In this document: positions 23,066 to 36,900 of the stretch, one piece after another
Layout: each line of letters opens with the position of its first letter
How positions within the stretch are numbered: the first letter of the stretch is position 1
Source: Ifrita kowaldi
Taxonomy: Eukaryota; Chordata; Aves; Passeriformes; Cinclosomatidae
DNA: 64,000 bases
Direction of reading: 5' to 3'
Assembly: GCA_013398055.1 (NCBI GenBank)
Contig: VZRS01006711.1
Coordinates: forward strand, 68,323 to 132,322
Translations under genes and position numbers: made by a program
Notes under the pieces: model-generated
Databases searched by the model: none
Told to the model about the DNA's origin: nothing
What the model saw: the letters and a program-made list of their open reading frames with translations, nothing else

Positions 23066-24415
23066 CTGTGAACATAAAAGAGATGTTAAGGCTTGGTTGG
23101 ATTTCAGCAGTAAATTCACAAGTGTTCCCGTGCTAGCACGGAGCTGCTCTATACATCATTACTTGCCCAATTAATCCATTCATTTTAAACATGGCCTGTT
23201 CCTAACAGCCGTGGAGTGTGGGCTCTTTTCCCATTTACTGCCAGAGGAGAAGCTGAACCAACTCTCCACACCATCTGCCAAAGATTAAAATCTCTTCCTG
23301 GCTCTGTTACTTTTTGCTTTTGAATATGCAGGATTTTTGCAGGTAACTTGTGAAATAAGGGGAGCATCAACCAGGGAGGTTCAGCACCTTCTAGAACTGA
23401 AACACGGAACAAACAGCCACTAGGAAGAAGTTTTAAAATCCCTGGAGTTAATAGAGGTTTCTATTAACTTCCAGGATCTCAACGCACAGAGATCATCTAC
23501 TCCTCAGGTAATTTCTTTATTTTTTACTGCCCCAGTAAATCACGGCGCGTGGCAGCCTCTTTATGAAATTGTGTTTAAAAATTTGTGCACATAAAAAGGC
23601 CATTACACTGCTGACAAATGGCTCCATTTCCAGTCACTGCACTGTCTCAGACCCGGCACATATAATTTCACCAATAGTGATTATCAGCTAATTGATGATT
23701 GCAGTTTAAATCTCAACAGCACGGCGCTGCCTGGACCATAGCCAAGGGAGCAGCAGAGCTGGGTCAGCCCTGGTGGATCCCAGAAAAACAGGAATGAGCC
23801 AGCAGGAGCCTGCAGTGACACTGGGGCACATCAGAGCTGCTGATGCTGGCCTGTGATTGCTGTGCTGCTCTCTGCTCCCTTTGCTTTTCACACAGGATGC
23901 AAGAAAATCCTGGTTCTTCCCTTTAATTTTCCAGTGATAAAGCTGCAAATGCTCAGGGTGAGGCTTACACCAAGTCTGCCTTTGCTTGCTGACCTGTGCT
24001 GGTGCAACAGCAGGTTATGTCACCTTTCCTCCAACACATTAATTGCAAATAAACGTCCAACAAAGCAGCTGCTGCACAGCCTCGGTTGTCAAAATTAAAT
24101 GCATTTATTAAAAATGTGAATACTCTCCCCACATTCATGTCCTGCCTGGCACATGGAACAGGAAACCTGTGATTCTGTGGTGACATTCCAGCATTTACAA
24201 ACCACACAAACAGCAATTACGTGGCACGTCACTCGTTAGCCCTCTGCCTGTTAACACTGCACCCTCAAAAAGCTCCAAATCCTGTTTTCCCAACTGGGAC
24301 CTGCCAAACCTTTGCAATTTTGCCTAAATCTCTCCAAAATCTGTGCTAATTATTTGCTGAGTGAGCTTCAATCAAGCCAAGGACTGCCCTGTGGTCTCCA
24401 AAGCAGCAGCTGATA

Positions 24416-24560
24416 GAACTTGTGGAGAACTTTTCCCCCTTGTCTCTCTCTTTTCATTTATTCAGAACTTGTGGAGATCTTTTCCCCCTTCTCTCTCTTT
24501 CTATTTATTCAGAACTTGTGGAGGTCTTTTTTCCCTTCTCTCACTTTTCATTTATTCCCA
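24416..24560. repeat. Tandem repeat of about 48 bp, three units
   Basis: Units starting GAACTTGTGGAG at 24416, 24465 and 24512, each followed by a CT-rich stretch and TTTATT. The unit length drifts between 47 and 49 bp. Confidence 0.9.
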
Positions 24561-25384
24561 TTTCTTTGCCTTGGGCTGGGACTGGAGAGCTGAAATCCCA
24601 GAGGGATAAAACCCTGCAGTGGGGTGGGAATGTTTCCCTGGGGCTGTGGGACATCAGCTACAGCCACTGCCACCCTCAGCCCTGCAGCTCTGGCCTCTCA
24701 CAGCCTCCCTGCAAACTCCAACCACCCAAAAACCAGGATTTGTACCTGGAAAAATCACGAGGCTCCTGCTGCAGTGACAACCTGCCTACCTACATAAATA
24801 TATATTGGGTATGAAGTGAGCCCTGCTGTCTCCTCTTTATAGGAGCAACATCAGAGCAGTTGAGACATCTCCATCCTGAACCCAAGATCACTTCCATGCA
24901 GAAAATCCTCATTTTTCCTGCTGTCCCTGGGTGATTTAATGTCTGACTTAGCTGTGCAGGTGGCAGGGACAGAGGAGGAAATAAAAGACTAAAATAGACC
25001 CCGGGTTTGTAGCTTGGAGAGCACTTCCAGTGTCATGGCACATCAGATGCTCCACGTGTTGGCATTTCAGATGCTTTTGTATCTTTTTTCCAATATCAAG
25101 GCTTAAAAACCTGCTTTGGGATGAAAGTCCCAGGAATTCGGAAGGAGGCTAATTTGTCTGAGGAGATGAGCTGCATTTCCTGACAACACCTGTGAAATGG
25201 CACAGTTTAATTGGCCCATACAGCTGCTGCTGATGGCAATTTTATTCCAGGACTATTTCGGTCCTTTCCTACTGTTCCTGTTTCAACCCTGATGTCGAAA
25301 ATCCCACATTTTAAAGAGAAATTGAGAAGCACTGCAGGAGCAGCAGCTCTCAACACCTGGATGCTCCCAGTAGGTTTTGGAGAG

Positions 25385-25545
25385 GGATGGGGCAGCCACA
25401 GCTGCTCTGGGCACCCTGTGCCAGGGCCTCCCCACCCTCACAGGGAACAATTCCTTCCCAATCCAACCCTGCCCCATCTGTTTGAAGCCATTGCTCCTTG
25501 TTCTGTCACTGCACACCCTTGTACCAATCCCTCTCCAGCTCCCCC
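25385..25545 (-). mobile_element. CR1 LINE fragment
   Basis: CTGCTCTGGGCACCCTGTGC, CCTCCCCACCCTCACAGGGA and CTTGTTCTGTCACTGCACAC follow the reverse-CR1 order of a piece lying further from the 3-prime end than most others here. Confidence 0.82.
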
Positions 25546-26531
25546 AGTAGGGTTTGCAAAAAAAAGTCCTATCATTGGAATATTTAAAAATATTATTTCA
25601 GCACTGCAGTTGTTAGTATGAGGCAAATTAAAACATTGCTCTTTGTGTGCCACCCATGCCATGGCTCACTGTGGGCTCAGAGGGACAGGTTTGCTGCTGC
25701 TGTGTTTGTAGGAACACAGAATTCCCTGTAAGGGAGGGCAGACCTGGAGCAGAGCTGGGAAAGCAGCACCTCCACCCCTTCCAGTCCAGCTGAGACAATT
25801 CCTCATCACCAACAGCATTTCCCATCCACGGGAATTGTGTCAACCTGATGGGCAGCAGGCTGCAGCCCCTGCATTTTCCAAGCAAGGAATTTTTGTCAAA
25901 TACCACGAGGTGACAGTGGATCTTCTTCCAGGAGAAGCTGCTAACATTGCATTTCTATTTCTGGAACAAATGTCCCAACTGTTAGCCTTTAAACAGAGAC
26001 ATTTTAATTAATTTTAATTGTAAATTAGCATGCAAATGTATTTTTCTTATCGGCTCAAAAATGACAACGATACAGATCAATTGTCTGTATAAATTTAGAA
26101 ATCCTCTTTTGCTTTCTTCTCCCTTTTTTTGTATTATTCCACAGCCCACTAAAAATAGCCCTAATTCTGCTGGGAAATACAGGCTGAGCTAACAGTTACC
26201 AAAACAACAAAGTGCCTTTGCTCACTTTTGGGCTGCATAAAATGAGAAAAACTGGTCTATCCAGACTCTAAAATCTATTTTGTTTCCTGTCTTTGGCCAA
26301 ATCCCATCAGGGTTTTTCTTTTGTAATTATTGCCTGAGAGTCTCTGCAGTGGTGGGAAGAGCAACTTTAGCCGCCCATGAGTTTGAACCACAGCTCCAGC
26401 CTCACTCTGAGGGGAAAAATCTCTCCCTTAAGTCCGATATAAACATTTCAGGCCGCTTTTCAGTGTCTGGGTGACATCCAGCCATGAAAAGCACGAGAGA
26501 GTCTCCAGGGCCAGCTTGGGGGGGTTCCTAC

Positions 26532-26735
26532 CGTCGTTCCTGAGGACGAGGGGCGTGGGGGGCCCCAGGACCCTGCTGTTGGTCACGGTGTTGGTCACCA
26601 CACAGGTGTAGTTGCCCACGTCCGAGGTCTCCACCTTGGCGATGTAGAGGTTGCCGGTTTCCTGGGACACGAAGCGCCGGCTGTCCTGGTGCACGAAGCT
26701 CGGGTACTCGTTGAAGATCCACGCGTAGCTGAGCT
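26532..26735 (-). CDS. CNTN4: CNTN4 exon, second half of Ig2 (204 bp)
   Basis: The acceptor is CCCTGTGCTTGCAG and the donor GTAGGA. G plus AG completes Glu134; the exon encodes residues 135-201 and leaves one base. It starts LSYAWIFNEYPS (core Trp139) and carries SRRFVSQETGNLYIAKVE and SDVGNYTCVVTN, with Cys178 pairing with Cys126. NYT at 175-177 is a possible N-glycosylation site. The stretch FVHQDSRRF seems two residues longer than human CNTN4 as I remember it, and matches the length in CNTN3 and CNTN6. It ends VLGPPTPLVLRND, leading into Ig3. Confidence 0.95.
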
Positions 26736-29700
26736 CTGCAAGCACAGGGGACAAGCTCTGAGCAGGGAAAATTGGATATGTCACAGCCCACGGAATGAGC
26801 CCCACAGCTGGCTTTTTCCTATTTTTTCCTTCTATATATTCTCTGTATTCTTTACACAAGTATTTGTGGCTTTGTAGCTTTTTATTGTAGCTTAGCTTCA
26901 ACATTTCCCTAGGCAGGGCGACAAAACAGATTCTAGGATCCCTACTCTATCTTGGTTCTCCTTAGAAACCAAGGCTGAAAGCAGCTTTTCGAGACATCTT
27001 TTTGTAAGCAGGGCCTGGATCTCATCTGAGGGGGGAGGATTTAGAAGATACTGGAACTGGGGGGTTAATCCACCGGGCGGGTTCCGAACTGGGGGGTTCT
27101 TGTCAGATGTGCTAATTTGCAGAATCTATGAAAATTGTACACATACCACGAGCGGGGGTGTCCTCGGCGTTTCCCACCTGACAGCTTTGAGCACCTGAGG
27201 ATCCTCACAGAAAGGGAAACCTTTTATCTCCCTTCCTGTGTCTGGCTCCTATTTTTAGGGCCAGAGAAAAAGGCATCACTACAAACGCAAATTTCCAGCG
27301 GTGACGCTTCCGAGCCTGCACACGGATCTGATATTCCTGCTACTCCTTCGAGTCCATCCAGAATGAAACACATGGTACAGGAACCTCACCTTTTTGTCAT
27401 GAACTTTCCAGCCTGCTCATGGCTTTGCTTTCATCCTTCCTAATTAATTTTTTTTTCCCTTTTAAAGCCAGTTGTGAGGAGGATCTGCCGAGTCGTGTTA
27501 TCACCCACTGGATGCTTTGTTCCTTGGGAATTTCTGAATCAGCAAAAAGCTGAACACTAAATTAAGCAGCTGTAATCTTCTCTGTGACTAATTACACAGT
27601 GCTCTGTGTTTTGTAAGGCATCCTTGGCAGTTATTTGAGCAATAAAGAAGAAGTGAGAGATGCTGCAAGTGGCTGCAGATGCTGTGAGGGAGGTTAATGC
27701 AGTCTAACCCTGTTATATCTGCCTGAGTCAAATGCCCAAACACACTGAAAGAGCCTGAAGTGGATAGGAGACCGCTGCAGTTTTCTAAGGGAACACTAAT
27801 TATACTAAAAATCATATTCTTATTTTAATACTCTAATGAGTTGTAGCTGTAATTGACCTCAACTGCCATTAGGTACTTTAGAAAATACATTCTGCCCTCA
27901 CATCCTGCTGTTTACAGCCAGAAGAGGCTGAACACAGACTTTTGGCCTTCGTTTATTTATTTTTAACAACAGGACTCGAAAATGCCTGCTTAGACTTTTA
28001 GGAAGATATGACAACTCTGAATATCTAATCATCATATTTACACATGTGCATCTCATTAGAAGGAACCTCATGCTGATGTCAAGAGGATTCTCAGAGCAAA
28101 CAAGGCACCACTTCTCAGCCAGCTTATTATTTTCTGCAAGTAGTTAAGTTTGTTGGGTTTTTTTTTAAAATTTACTCTCGGTGAACAATTATCTTGCTCC
28201 TCCAGAAGCAGCCAGCAACAGGCAAATAAACATCCCTGCCCTGGGATGCACAGAGGTGTTGAAATTGGAGTGACTCTTCACACACAAGGTTTCCACCAGA
28301 GCCCCCCTGAGCTCTGCAATTTTGCACTGACTGCGGAATGCTGAACTGACCACAGAACAACAGAGTGGGGAGGGAATTTCAGGATCAATCCCTGTCCCTC
28401 CCACCCTCCCCCTGGAGGTCTGGTAGGTATAATTACACCCCAGAAACAGCAGGGTTTTGGCTCCTGCTTTTCTCTGTGGGCCAGTATTCCTTTAATTGCT
28501 AAGAACCCTCTAATTTCCAGGTTAAATATTTTCATTGCAGTCTCTAGCTCTGTGCTTGTGGGCTAATGATCCCTTTGGCTCAAGGAGTTCTCGTCTCTTT
28601 GCTGCTGAGAGCCATCGAGAGCCCTTGTGCCGGCATTTTCAAGATGGGCTTTCCAACCCTATAATCGTTGTGGGAGCTTTTCCTTGGCTCTGCCTCCGTG
28701 AAAAAGTCTGGAATAATTCTGTCAGTGGAGCTGAGGGCCAGGCTGGAAGCCCTGGGCAAGCAGGTCATGGGAGGCTGTGCAAGAGGAGGAGGTGAGATCA
28801 AAGAGGGAAACAAACGGTGATGAGCTGGGATCTCTCCAAAATGAGGAACCCAGCACAGGGGGGACTAAAGGAGACCCATTTCTAGATAGAAAAACACCAA
28901 CACCTCCCCCAAAGCCACCTTCAAACTCTATTAATTGGGCTACAGACAGCTGAGGAGCACAGTGAAGAGCTGCAGGCGCAGCTCTGCCTTCCTATCAACA
29001 TCCAGAAAGATCCAAGTGCCCGAATTACACAGATTTTGTTATTAGCAGTCCATGATTGCTATATAATATCTAAAACTGGGTAGTTTTCTCTCTCTCTCTC
29101 TCAAATACCAGGGACTAATGGAATACAGAGCCCAGGGAAGAGCACGGAGTGGAGCATCTCTAAGTGCATCTGCTTGTGTAGCAACATGTAAATAAATACT
29201 CCCTCCAACTCCCTTTGATTTCCTGACAGATCCTGGTGCAATATTTATGGCTCTTCCGACTTGACGGATTCCTTTTGATAAGGTCTCCCTTCCTAATTGC
29301 TCTGGAAGTGACAGGCAGCTCACATCCCCCAGGCAATTTGTAACTCCTGTGCAAACAGACACTTAAAACACAGCCCGGGGTGGCTCCCGCTGATGGAAAC
29401 CTCTCCCAAAGTCACCAGCACGAGGAAGCAGCAGCAACAGGCAATTCAAGCTTTTCTAACCACACATTAGGCTCCAATTCCTTGTGGAATTTATTACAAA
29501 CTTCCCCTGTCTAATTTGGAGCCCTTTTCATGTAATTTTTGCCGAATTTGCCACGATTTTCATTTCTCCTTTAAAGCAGATTCAAGCAGGTCTCACAAAC
29601 AGAGAATATTACTCAATTTCTGACCTGTATTTGCTGCTTTTAAAGGGAAGAAGGAGCTCCACGAGCTGCAATCCCAGAGCAGCCACTGAGCACCTGCCTG

Positions 29701-30911
29701 GACATCCCCTGCACAGACCCAGGACACGCTGCAACCTCATTTTTCTTCATTTCCGTTATCTCCTCTCTACTGAAAGCTGCACAGACATTCTGAGTAATTA
29801 CTAAAATTAGGCCTGTGGTTTGCCAAAATAAGGTTCCCTGGTTGCCTGTCTTGAGCCATGCACGTATTTTTTCTCTGCCTTTAAGTAGAAGAATCTCTTC
29901 TTGATTTTTTTTTTTTTAAAGTCTCTTCCATAAAGTCAGGGCTGCCACTTAAAAAGCTCTCTGTGGCTATTATGGGAAAAGCTATTAAAATATCAAGATT
30001 ATGGTAGCCATAAAGCTGAGTAGAGGAATGAAATTTTGGAATTAGTATTAGCCAAAAAATGGGGGTCATTTATCATTTTTAATAAGAACAGTGTGGGTAC
30101 AATACACTATTATTTTTTATAGGCTTTACTGAAAGTTACAGAGATTAATCCAATCTCTAATGATTGCTATAATTCCTAAGTTATCACCTCCTCTGTCACT
30201 CTCAAGATGGACAGGTGGGAACTGATTTTCAGTGTGAAACAGAAGGTTTTCTGTAAATCATGATGCACAAAAATTAGGCTCCATTACCCATAGCAACAGA
30301 AAAATATGAAATTAGGGAAATAATGAAACCCTCCCTTTGAACTGTTCCAAGCAACCCAAACTATGACAGAAACAGGAAATAATTTTGAGACATTTTGAAA
30401 GGAGAGGTGAGGCTCATCCCCTGTTATAAACAATTTAAATCCAGGCAGAGTGACCACAGCTCTGAGTGTCTGGTTGGCCCTTCCCTTGATCACGCACTTT
30501 TGTAAAATTATCGCTGTCTTAAAAATTTTTTTCAAAATTCAGGGGTTTTTTTGCAGAATGGGAAGTGCTGAGGTTTTCCTGTCCATTTTACTCCCTGCCA
30601 TTCCCAGACAGAGCCAACAGCAACAGTGAAGTTTTTCCTGGAGAGAAGCTGTTCCCTCTCATCCATGGAAGTGCAGGTGATGGTCAGGACCAACTGCATT
30701 TAGCACTTCGCTTTCAGATGCTTTAGCACAGACAAATTTCCTGGCTCTGGGTGTGTTCCTGGCTGGCTGGGAAGCGCCAAACATTCCCACCTGCTCTTTG
30801 TTTTAATACTCAAATACTGTAATACCAGTTCCTTGTACAACCCCCCAGCCATACCCACTGCTGCTGTAGAAACTTCATGGAAAGCTGATTTTTGGTGGAA
30901 AATTCGTAGAC

Positions 30912-30916
<5 letters not shown>

Positions 30917-30960
<44 letters not shown>
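30917..30960. repeat. Run of 44 T
   Basis: An uninterrupted homopolymer, which on the sense strand of CNTN4 is a run of 44 A. I see no adjacent SINE, processed gene copy or target-site duplication that would explain it as a retroposon tail. The exact length in an assembly is uncertain. Confidence 0.9.
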
Positions 30961-33900
30961 CTCTGATTGCTTCCATTCCTTGGTGTTCAAATTTCTCTTT
31001 AGAGCCTCTAACAGAGTGTTTTGAAGGTTACTGCAAATTTGGGTAAAACTGAAGCTGAACCGATTATCTGATGAGCGTCCTGTGAACTTGTTCTGTATCC
31101 TCAACTTGCTTATTAAAATCTGCCAGCTGCTTGTAGGGGATGTTCATAAATCCAATTTCCTAATTCCGGGTTTCACTGCAGTTTGTTTGAGCAATCAGCA
31201 CCCATAACCCCATGAATCACAAAATGTGAGCAGGAAAGGAGGCTCCAAGTGCCACAACACCCTGCCAGAGTGCCCTGGGGAAAGGGAAAAGGGGATTATC
31301 CGGGAGAGAAAAATCCCTGGCACAACACTCCATGTTCACAGCTCTACCCAGCCCTCCGAGGCTCCTCTCCACAGTTCTCTGCAATTCCTGGAGTTTTGAC
31401 CATTTTTCTCCTTCACAGTTTTATTCTAATGTTAAAGCTACATGAATTATGCACTGCACCTTTTTTTCTGTGGGCCTACAGACCACTCCACTGCCCTGCC
31501 AGCACACTGGATCCATTTTTTATCTTCCAGTCTTAAATAATTGCAGAACAATTTAAGGAAATCAGCCTGGACAAAAGCATCACCTGGCAATTCTCCCTTC
31601 GAGTCTGAGCTCAGCTGTGCAGCTACATCACACCACAGCTCTGGGCCTCAAACGCAGGTTTTAATAAAAGGAACGATAAATAATGAACAAGATTAATCTG
31701 AGGTTAATAAAACACGCCTGGATGAACCCTCAGCTACGCTAGATTTGAGGACACAGTTACTCAGCAGCCAGGCAAAAAAAGCAATGTGCTGTCAGAAGTT
31801 TGTAAGAACGAGAAAAACGCACAAATTACTCAATTTCTGTGTTGGATTCACCCCCGCAGCAATTTTCAGTGCTGTGTTTGCCTCCCAGCCCCTCGACTGC
31901 CTGGTACGCACAGCTTCAGGCCTGGGTAATTAAAAGGACAACAGGCCTTCATTACCTGAAGCCTAATCAATAATCCCCTGTATCTGTAAACCAGTGAAAC
32001 ATTTCTGGCTGCCCACAGCTGGCCTGGCTGACCTCTGCCCAGCAGCCCCAGGCGATGGCAGATGAGCACTGTGCCATGGGGCAATCGGAGCCTGAAGGGA
32101 CAAAAATCAACAGCAATCTTTTATCTTTTTATCGGTGCTGAATGGAAAACCTTACCTGAGATGGAGTCCTGCACCGGGGCATTTACTCCAGCTAAATACC
32201 CAAACCATTTCAACAGCATCTGATGGGCACAGACACCCTCCCATCGAGCACAGCCTGGCAGGTTTGGGGAGAAACTCCGTGGGTTTTTGTCTGAAAAACT
32301 TCAAAACTTGTCTTACAGACATTTACAGCTCAGCCCAGTCTTGCCTGGAAAGAAAACCCACCCACCAACCCAACCCGTGTTTATCATAAGGGCTTCTGAT
32401 CCCTCCTGAAGCAGGTTTGGTGTTTACTGGAAATGGTGAACCTCGCCCAGGATTGGATTTGATGCCACTTTCCAGCACTTCTCCTTTAAACTGAAGTTTT
32501 TGGAGCCAGGCTCGCCCCAGCAGTGATCAGCTGGGTGATTCTCCCTCTCTCTTTCTAAGTTCATTTCAATGAGGAAATTCTGGTAACAAAAAAAAGGAAT
32601 AATAGCTTGATACAGTCCGGAGAGTGGCATCAACATCTTCCCAAAGAAACTCATCTTCACCTGAGAGCCGGAGATAAAGCACCCCTGGGACTGGGACTGG
32701 CAGCAGCAAACGGAAACAGGAGACATCAGCCAGGGAAAAAGAGAAAAGGAGGCTGGGCTGGAGCTGCTAATTACTTCTAAGCAATCATCAAAAGAGAGTA
32801 AAAACACAGGAAGCTGGGCACGTGCACAACGGGTGCCTACCCTGAGTTTAAATTCTGCTCTGTATTTGTGCTGTGAGAGATTCGGTGGCTGCTGATATTC
32901 TCCAGGCTTGTGTTACATAAAGTGCTACACACATCACCTGAAGGAATGACTCACACATTTAATCCATCAGTTTGTTTGCTGTTTAAAGTCACAGGGAGTT
33001 AGCCTAAAAATCCTTTTTTGTGTGTGCACTTGCTTCAGAAAAGCTAAAGGTCCCTGGGCTTGTTTTAAAACATATTTCAATGTGACCTAGCTAATCCTTT
33101 AATACCAGCTTTCACTACCTTTGATCAGCCCCTTACTGTAGCTGTAGGAGATTAGATCAAACCTCTAACAAAAAAAATTAAAAGTTGGTTGAGGAGAATG
33201 TTCCTACCGCATTGAATTAAAATTATGATCAACTCCAAGGCTGAAATACCTGCCCAAACAGCCCGAGGGAGGTATGGCCTGGAGGGCACTCACCTGTAGT
33301 ACACAGGAAATAAACATTCTCTTCACACATTTGATAGATAAACAGTGTTCAGATAAAATGCTTTGGTATTCACCAGCTGAAAACATCATCATGGTTGCAC
33401 ATTTACCATTGCATTTAAACACACCGTGGCTGCACATTTATTATATTTAAACACATCACGGTTGCAGTTTTAGGCACTTCACGTGCACGACGTAGCAGAA
33501 AATGCCCAAACCAATATCCCCACTGATTTTTCAACAGCAAAACATCAGCCCCACAGGAATGAGGGCTCCCACAGCCAGGACTATTGACTTGACCAAAGCA
33601 GAATGTGCACCCAGGGACGTGGAACCCCAGATCTGATACACCACCGCTCTGCTCGTGTCAGCTACGCGTGTTCTGCATCCCCGGCTGCTGCCAAGGGCTT
33701 TGCAGAGGCCAGCAGAGCTGGATTTGGAGGGAAAGGGTTAGCAGAGCCTGAGAGCAGGACTCTGATCTCTGATTTATTTCATAAAGACATCACAAGATGT
33801 TACAACTCTCGATAAATGCTATTGACTGGGTTCTGTCAGACGACAGATTTCACTCATCTTTAGCCAAGCCCTGCCGGCTCTACCCCCTCTCAATCCCATC

Positions 33901-36900
33901 TCAATCTTCATTTAGTGCTGACTGCAACCAAACAGGGAATAAACCACACGACTGGCTCGCAGATGATTTCTTTTTAAAGATGTCACGAGCTGTCACTGAT
34001 AAATAAAAAATCCATTAACGTCATGTTCCTTATATTTCATGATTTCCAAGGTCTTTACTGGAGGGCTGAGCCCCTTCCCTTCCAGGTACAGACCCCAGAG
34101 CTCCTCCTGTGTCCATGACACCCCTGTGGGGCACAAACAAGGGATGCTGGGGGGCTGGTGGAGGTGCTGACTCTGCAGGTGACACGTGCCAGCTGAAAAT
34201 CTGGGTCTAAACCCCCGAGGCCAGTACCTGTTCTTGAATTTGCCCCTATTTCTGCACCTCAAAATTCATCCCAGAAATGAGGCAGATCGCATTCGCCAAC
34301 TCAGGTGCTTAAATCAGTGTAAATCTGTAATGAGCTTGGCATTTGTGCTGTTGGAAATATTTGTAATTTCACAAACCTCTCAATTAAGAGAGCGCTGCAT
34401 GTTCCCTGTGCTGTCAGAAATATCAAGCTAAAGCACTCCCAAATTAGAGGAGAATTTATCCTTATCCCTTATCCTCAACTATGTTGATAAACTTGTGCAC
34501 AAACTGAATCAGCAGTTTTACAGAAAGGATTATGTCAGATTAATTTTAATCTAATCCATTTCTATCTCCTGAGAAGCTTTTTACTTCTTGCTTTTAATAA
34601 TTTAAATGGTGACTGTGGCAGAGCATAAAATATAAATGATGGGAGATGCACTTTAAATGGAAGTTACCATTCTCAATCACTTTTTATTTAAATGAGGGTT
34701 TCATATGCCTGATTTTAAGTTTAATGAAGCCCATTTTTGCTGAACTGTAATAATCTCCATCACATGGAGCCAGACACAAACGAATTACAGAAACCCAGCG
34801 TGTGACTCACCTACTCCCTGTGATGCTGCTGTGGAAAGAGACACCTGGGGTGAATTTTGGGCTGAATTTTGAGGGAATTTTTGGGCAGAAATGCTGCCAG
34901 GCTGCTCAGTTCCAGCTTTCAGCAGCAGGGCGCCTGCCTTGAAGACACCTGCAGGAACTGGCAGCTTTGGGAAGTTGTTTTCTGCACCTTGGCCTGAGAT
35001 AAATCACTCAGAGGCCTTTTGGGCTCAACTGTTCATGCTCTGGAAAACTTTCAGGATGTTGACACTTTGGACATGGGAATTCTCTGCTGTCTGGGGACAC
35101 TGAGTGGCAATCACTACTAAGAGGAAAAGCTGGTAACAGATTCAGGTATTTCTGATGCTGCACCCTTTGCTCTCCTCATGGTCTCCTCCATCTCCCACAC
35201 ACCTCCAGCACTCATCCTGCATCCCCCTCCTGGGAATACCTAGGAAATCCTGCTGGAATTTTACGTGTTCCCATTCCAGGAAAGACACCTGCGAGCTGTG
35301 GAGCCCCAGCTCCTGGGAGCACCACCTTGCTGGGGCATTTTCCTGCTGGTTTGGGAACTGAGCCTCCCCTCTGTCCTTCCCTGCAAGCTGCAGGCAGAAC
35401 CGTCCATGGACAACAAGGTTTAACTCCTGCCCCACAGTCCAGAGGGGTTTGCAACACCTCCTGATGCTCCAGGTCTGCCACAGCCAAATGTGCCAAATCC
35501 ATCACTGACTGTCCCTAATGGAAAAATATTTCCCTGCCTCTTTTTTCTTTGCTTTTCCCAGCCCCACGGGAGAGTTTACCTGCTCGTATTTTCGCTCCAG
35601 CCCTGGGAGTGATCCATGGCAGGCTGCTCAGTGACCCTGCAGCATTCTGACAAATAGCTGAACCAACTTCCAACCAGCTTAGCAGATTTTTTGCTTGGTT
35701 TCCTGGAGAAATGGAACTTTTACAACCACGGTGCCCACCCATGTGTGCGAGACTCCTCTCTAAATTAGCTTCTCACTAATTGGAACCAAATCTGACCAAG
35801 CAGCAAAGGCCTCCAAAGACATTAAGACAGGAGAGGAAGAGGAGAAACCATCAATCCTTAATAAGGAGTAACAGGGGTAGCTCAGCCTTTTAACAGCCTG
35901 CCTGGCAAGGGGGAACTGCCCCGTCCTGGGAATGCAGGTTCTGTAAAATCCACATTTCTCAAAAGCTCTGGGCGTCGCACACTGAAAGAAACAGGAGAAT
36001 AAAGGCTGAATATTAAGGATACTGTAGTGGAGTGAGGCCATGAAATGCTCCAGGATTCCTGCTATGCCCCACTCACTGATCCTGTCATGGTATAAAAATC
36101 CTGATAATTGCCTTTTTCCTCCTGCACCGGTCTGGTTTTTCCCCAGATTTGCTCCCCTTCCTCCTTGCACTGCGTGGTGGGGGCTGTACAAACACGAGGG
36201 AACACCACACACAATCTGTGGGATGGATTATTTACAAGACAAACCCCTCAAACCATTCATCCCACTGGAGGCCCTCAGCCACCCTGAAAGCCAAAACATC
36301 CTCACAGTTCCCACCCCTTGAACTGTCCATCATCCCTTTAAAAAAATAATAATGAAAGGAGTGAAAAAGTGAGCGGACAAGCGAGCAGCACTAATGATTT
36401 CTGTGCCCAGAAGTGGTTTCAGCAGCACTGTAATCAGTAAAGAGCTTTCTGCAAACATGTCTGGAGTCCACACTTCACTACAGCATGAAAGGCTGAGATT
36501 GAGACGGAATCAGAATTGCCATCTCCTCTGTCAAATGCCAAAATTTAGTTAGTTCTACTTGATTAAGCTGTGCAACAGAACTAAAAGTTCTCCTGGAGAG
36601 CGGCAGGGAAGAAAAGGCAGAAGAGAATGAGAAAACCTGAATGCACCCAATCTGTGAAAAGATGGGGGAATTATTCTCTGTCAACATCTCAGCTCCCAGA
36701 CACGGATGTGTTCCCATCCATGGCTGTGCTCCCATCAGGAGTGATGGCATCAGATAGGAAAGAATTATGGGAACAACTGAGCTTTAATGAATCTCCTCCT
36801 CTTTGGGAAGATGGAATTTTCCAAGCACATTGAGAATGTGGGCACTGCAGAGACAGAGAACTGATTTTCCTTGAAATCCTGCCTTTGTTCACTCAAGGGG

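Larger units (their letters stand above)
23066..26531 (-). other. Intron between the Ig2 and Ig3 exons (about 3.5 kb)
   Basis: It contains a three-unit tandem repeat of about 48 bp at 24416-24560 and a CR1 fragment at about 25385-25545. Nothing else recognised. Confidence 0.75.

Noticed and set aside
30880..31000. Processed pseudogene or SINE ending in the 44-base poly(A)
   Set aside because: No polyadenylation-signal-bearing body or flanking target-site duplication was found beside the run.
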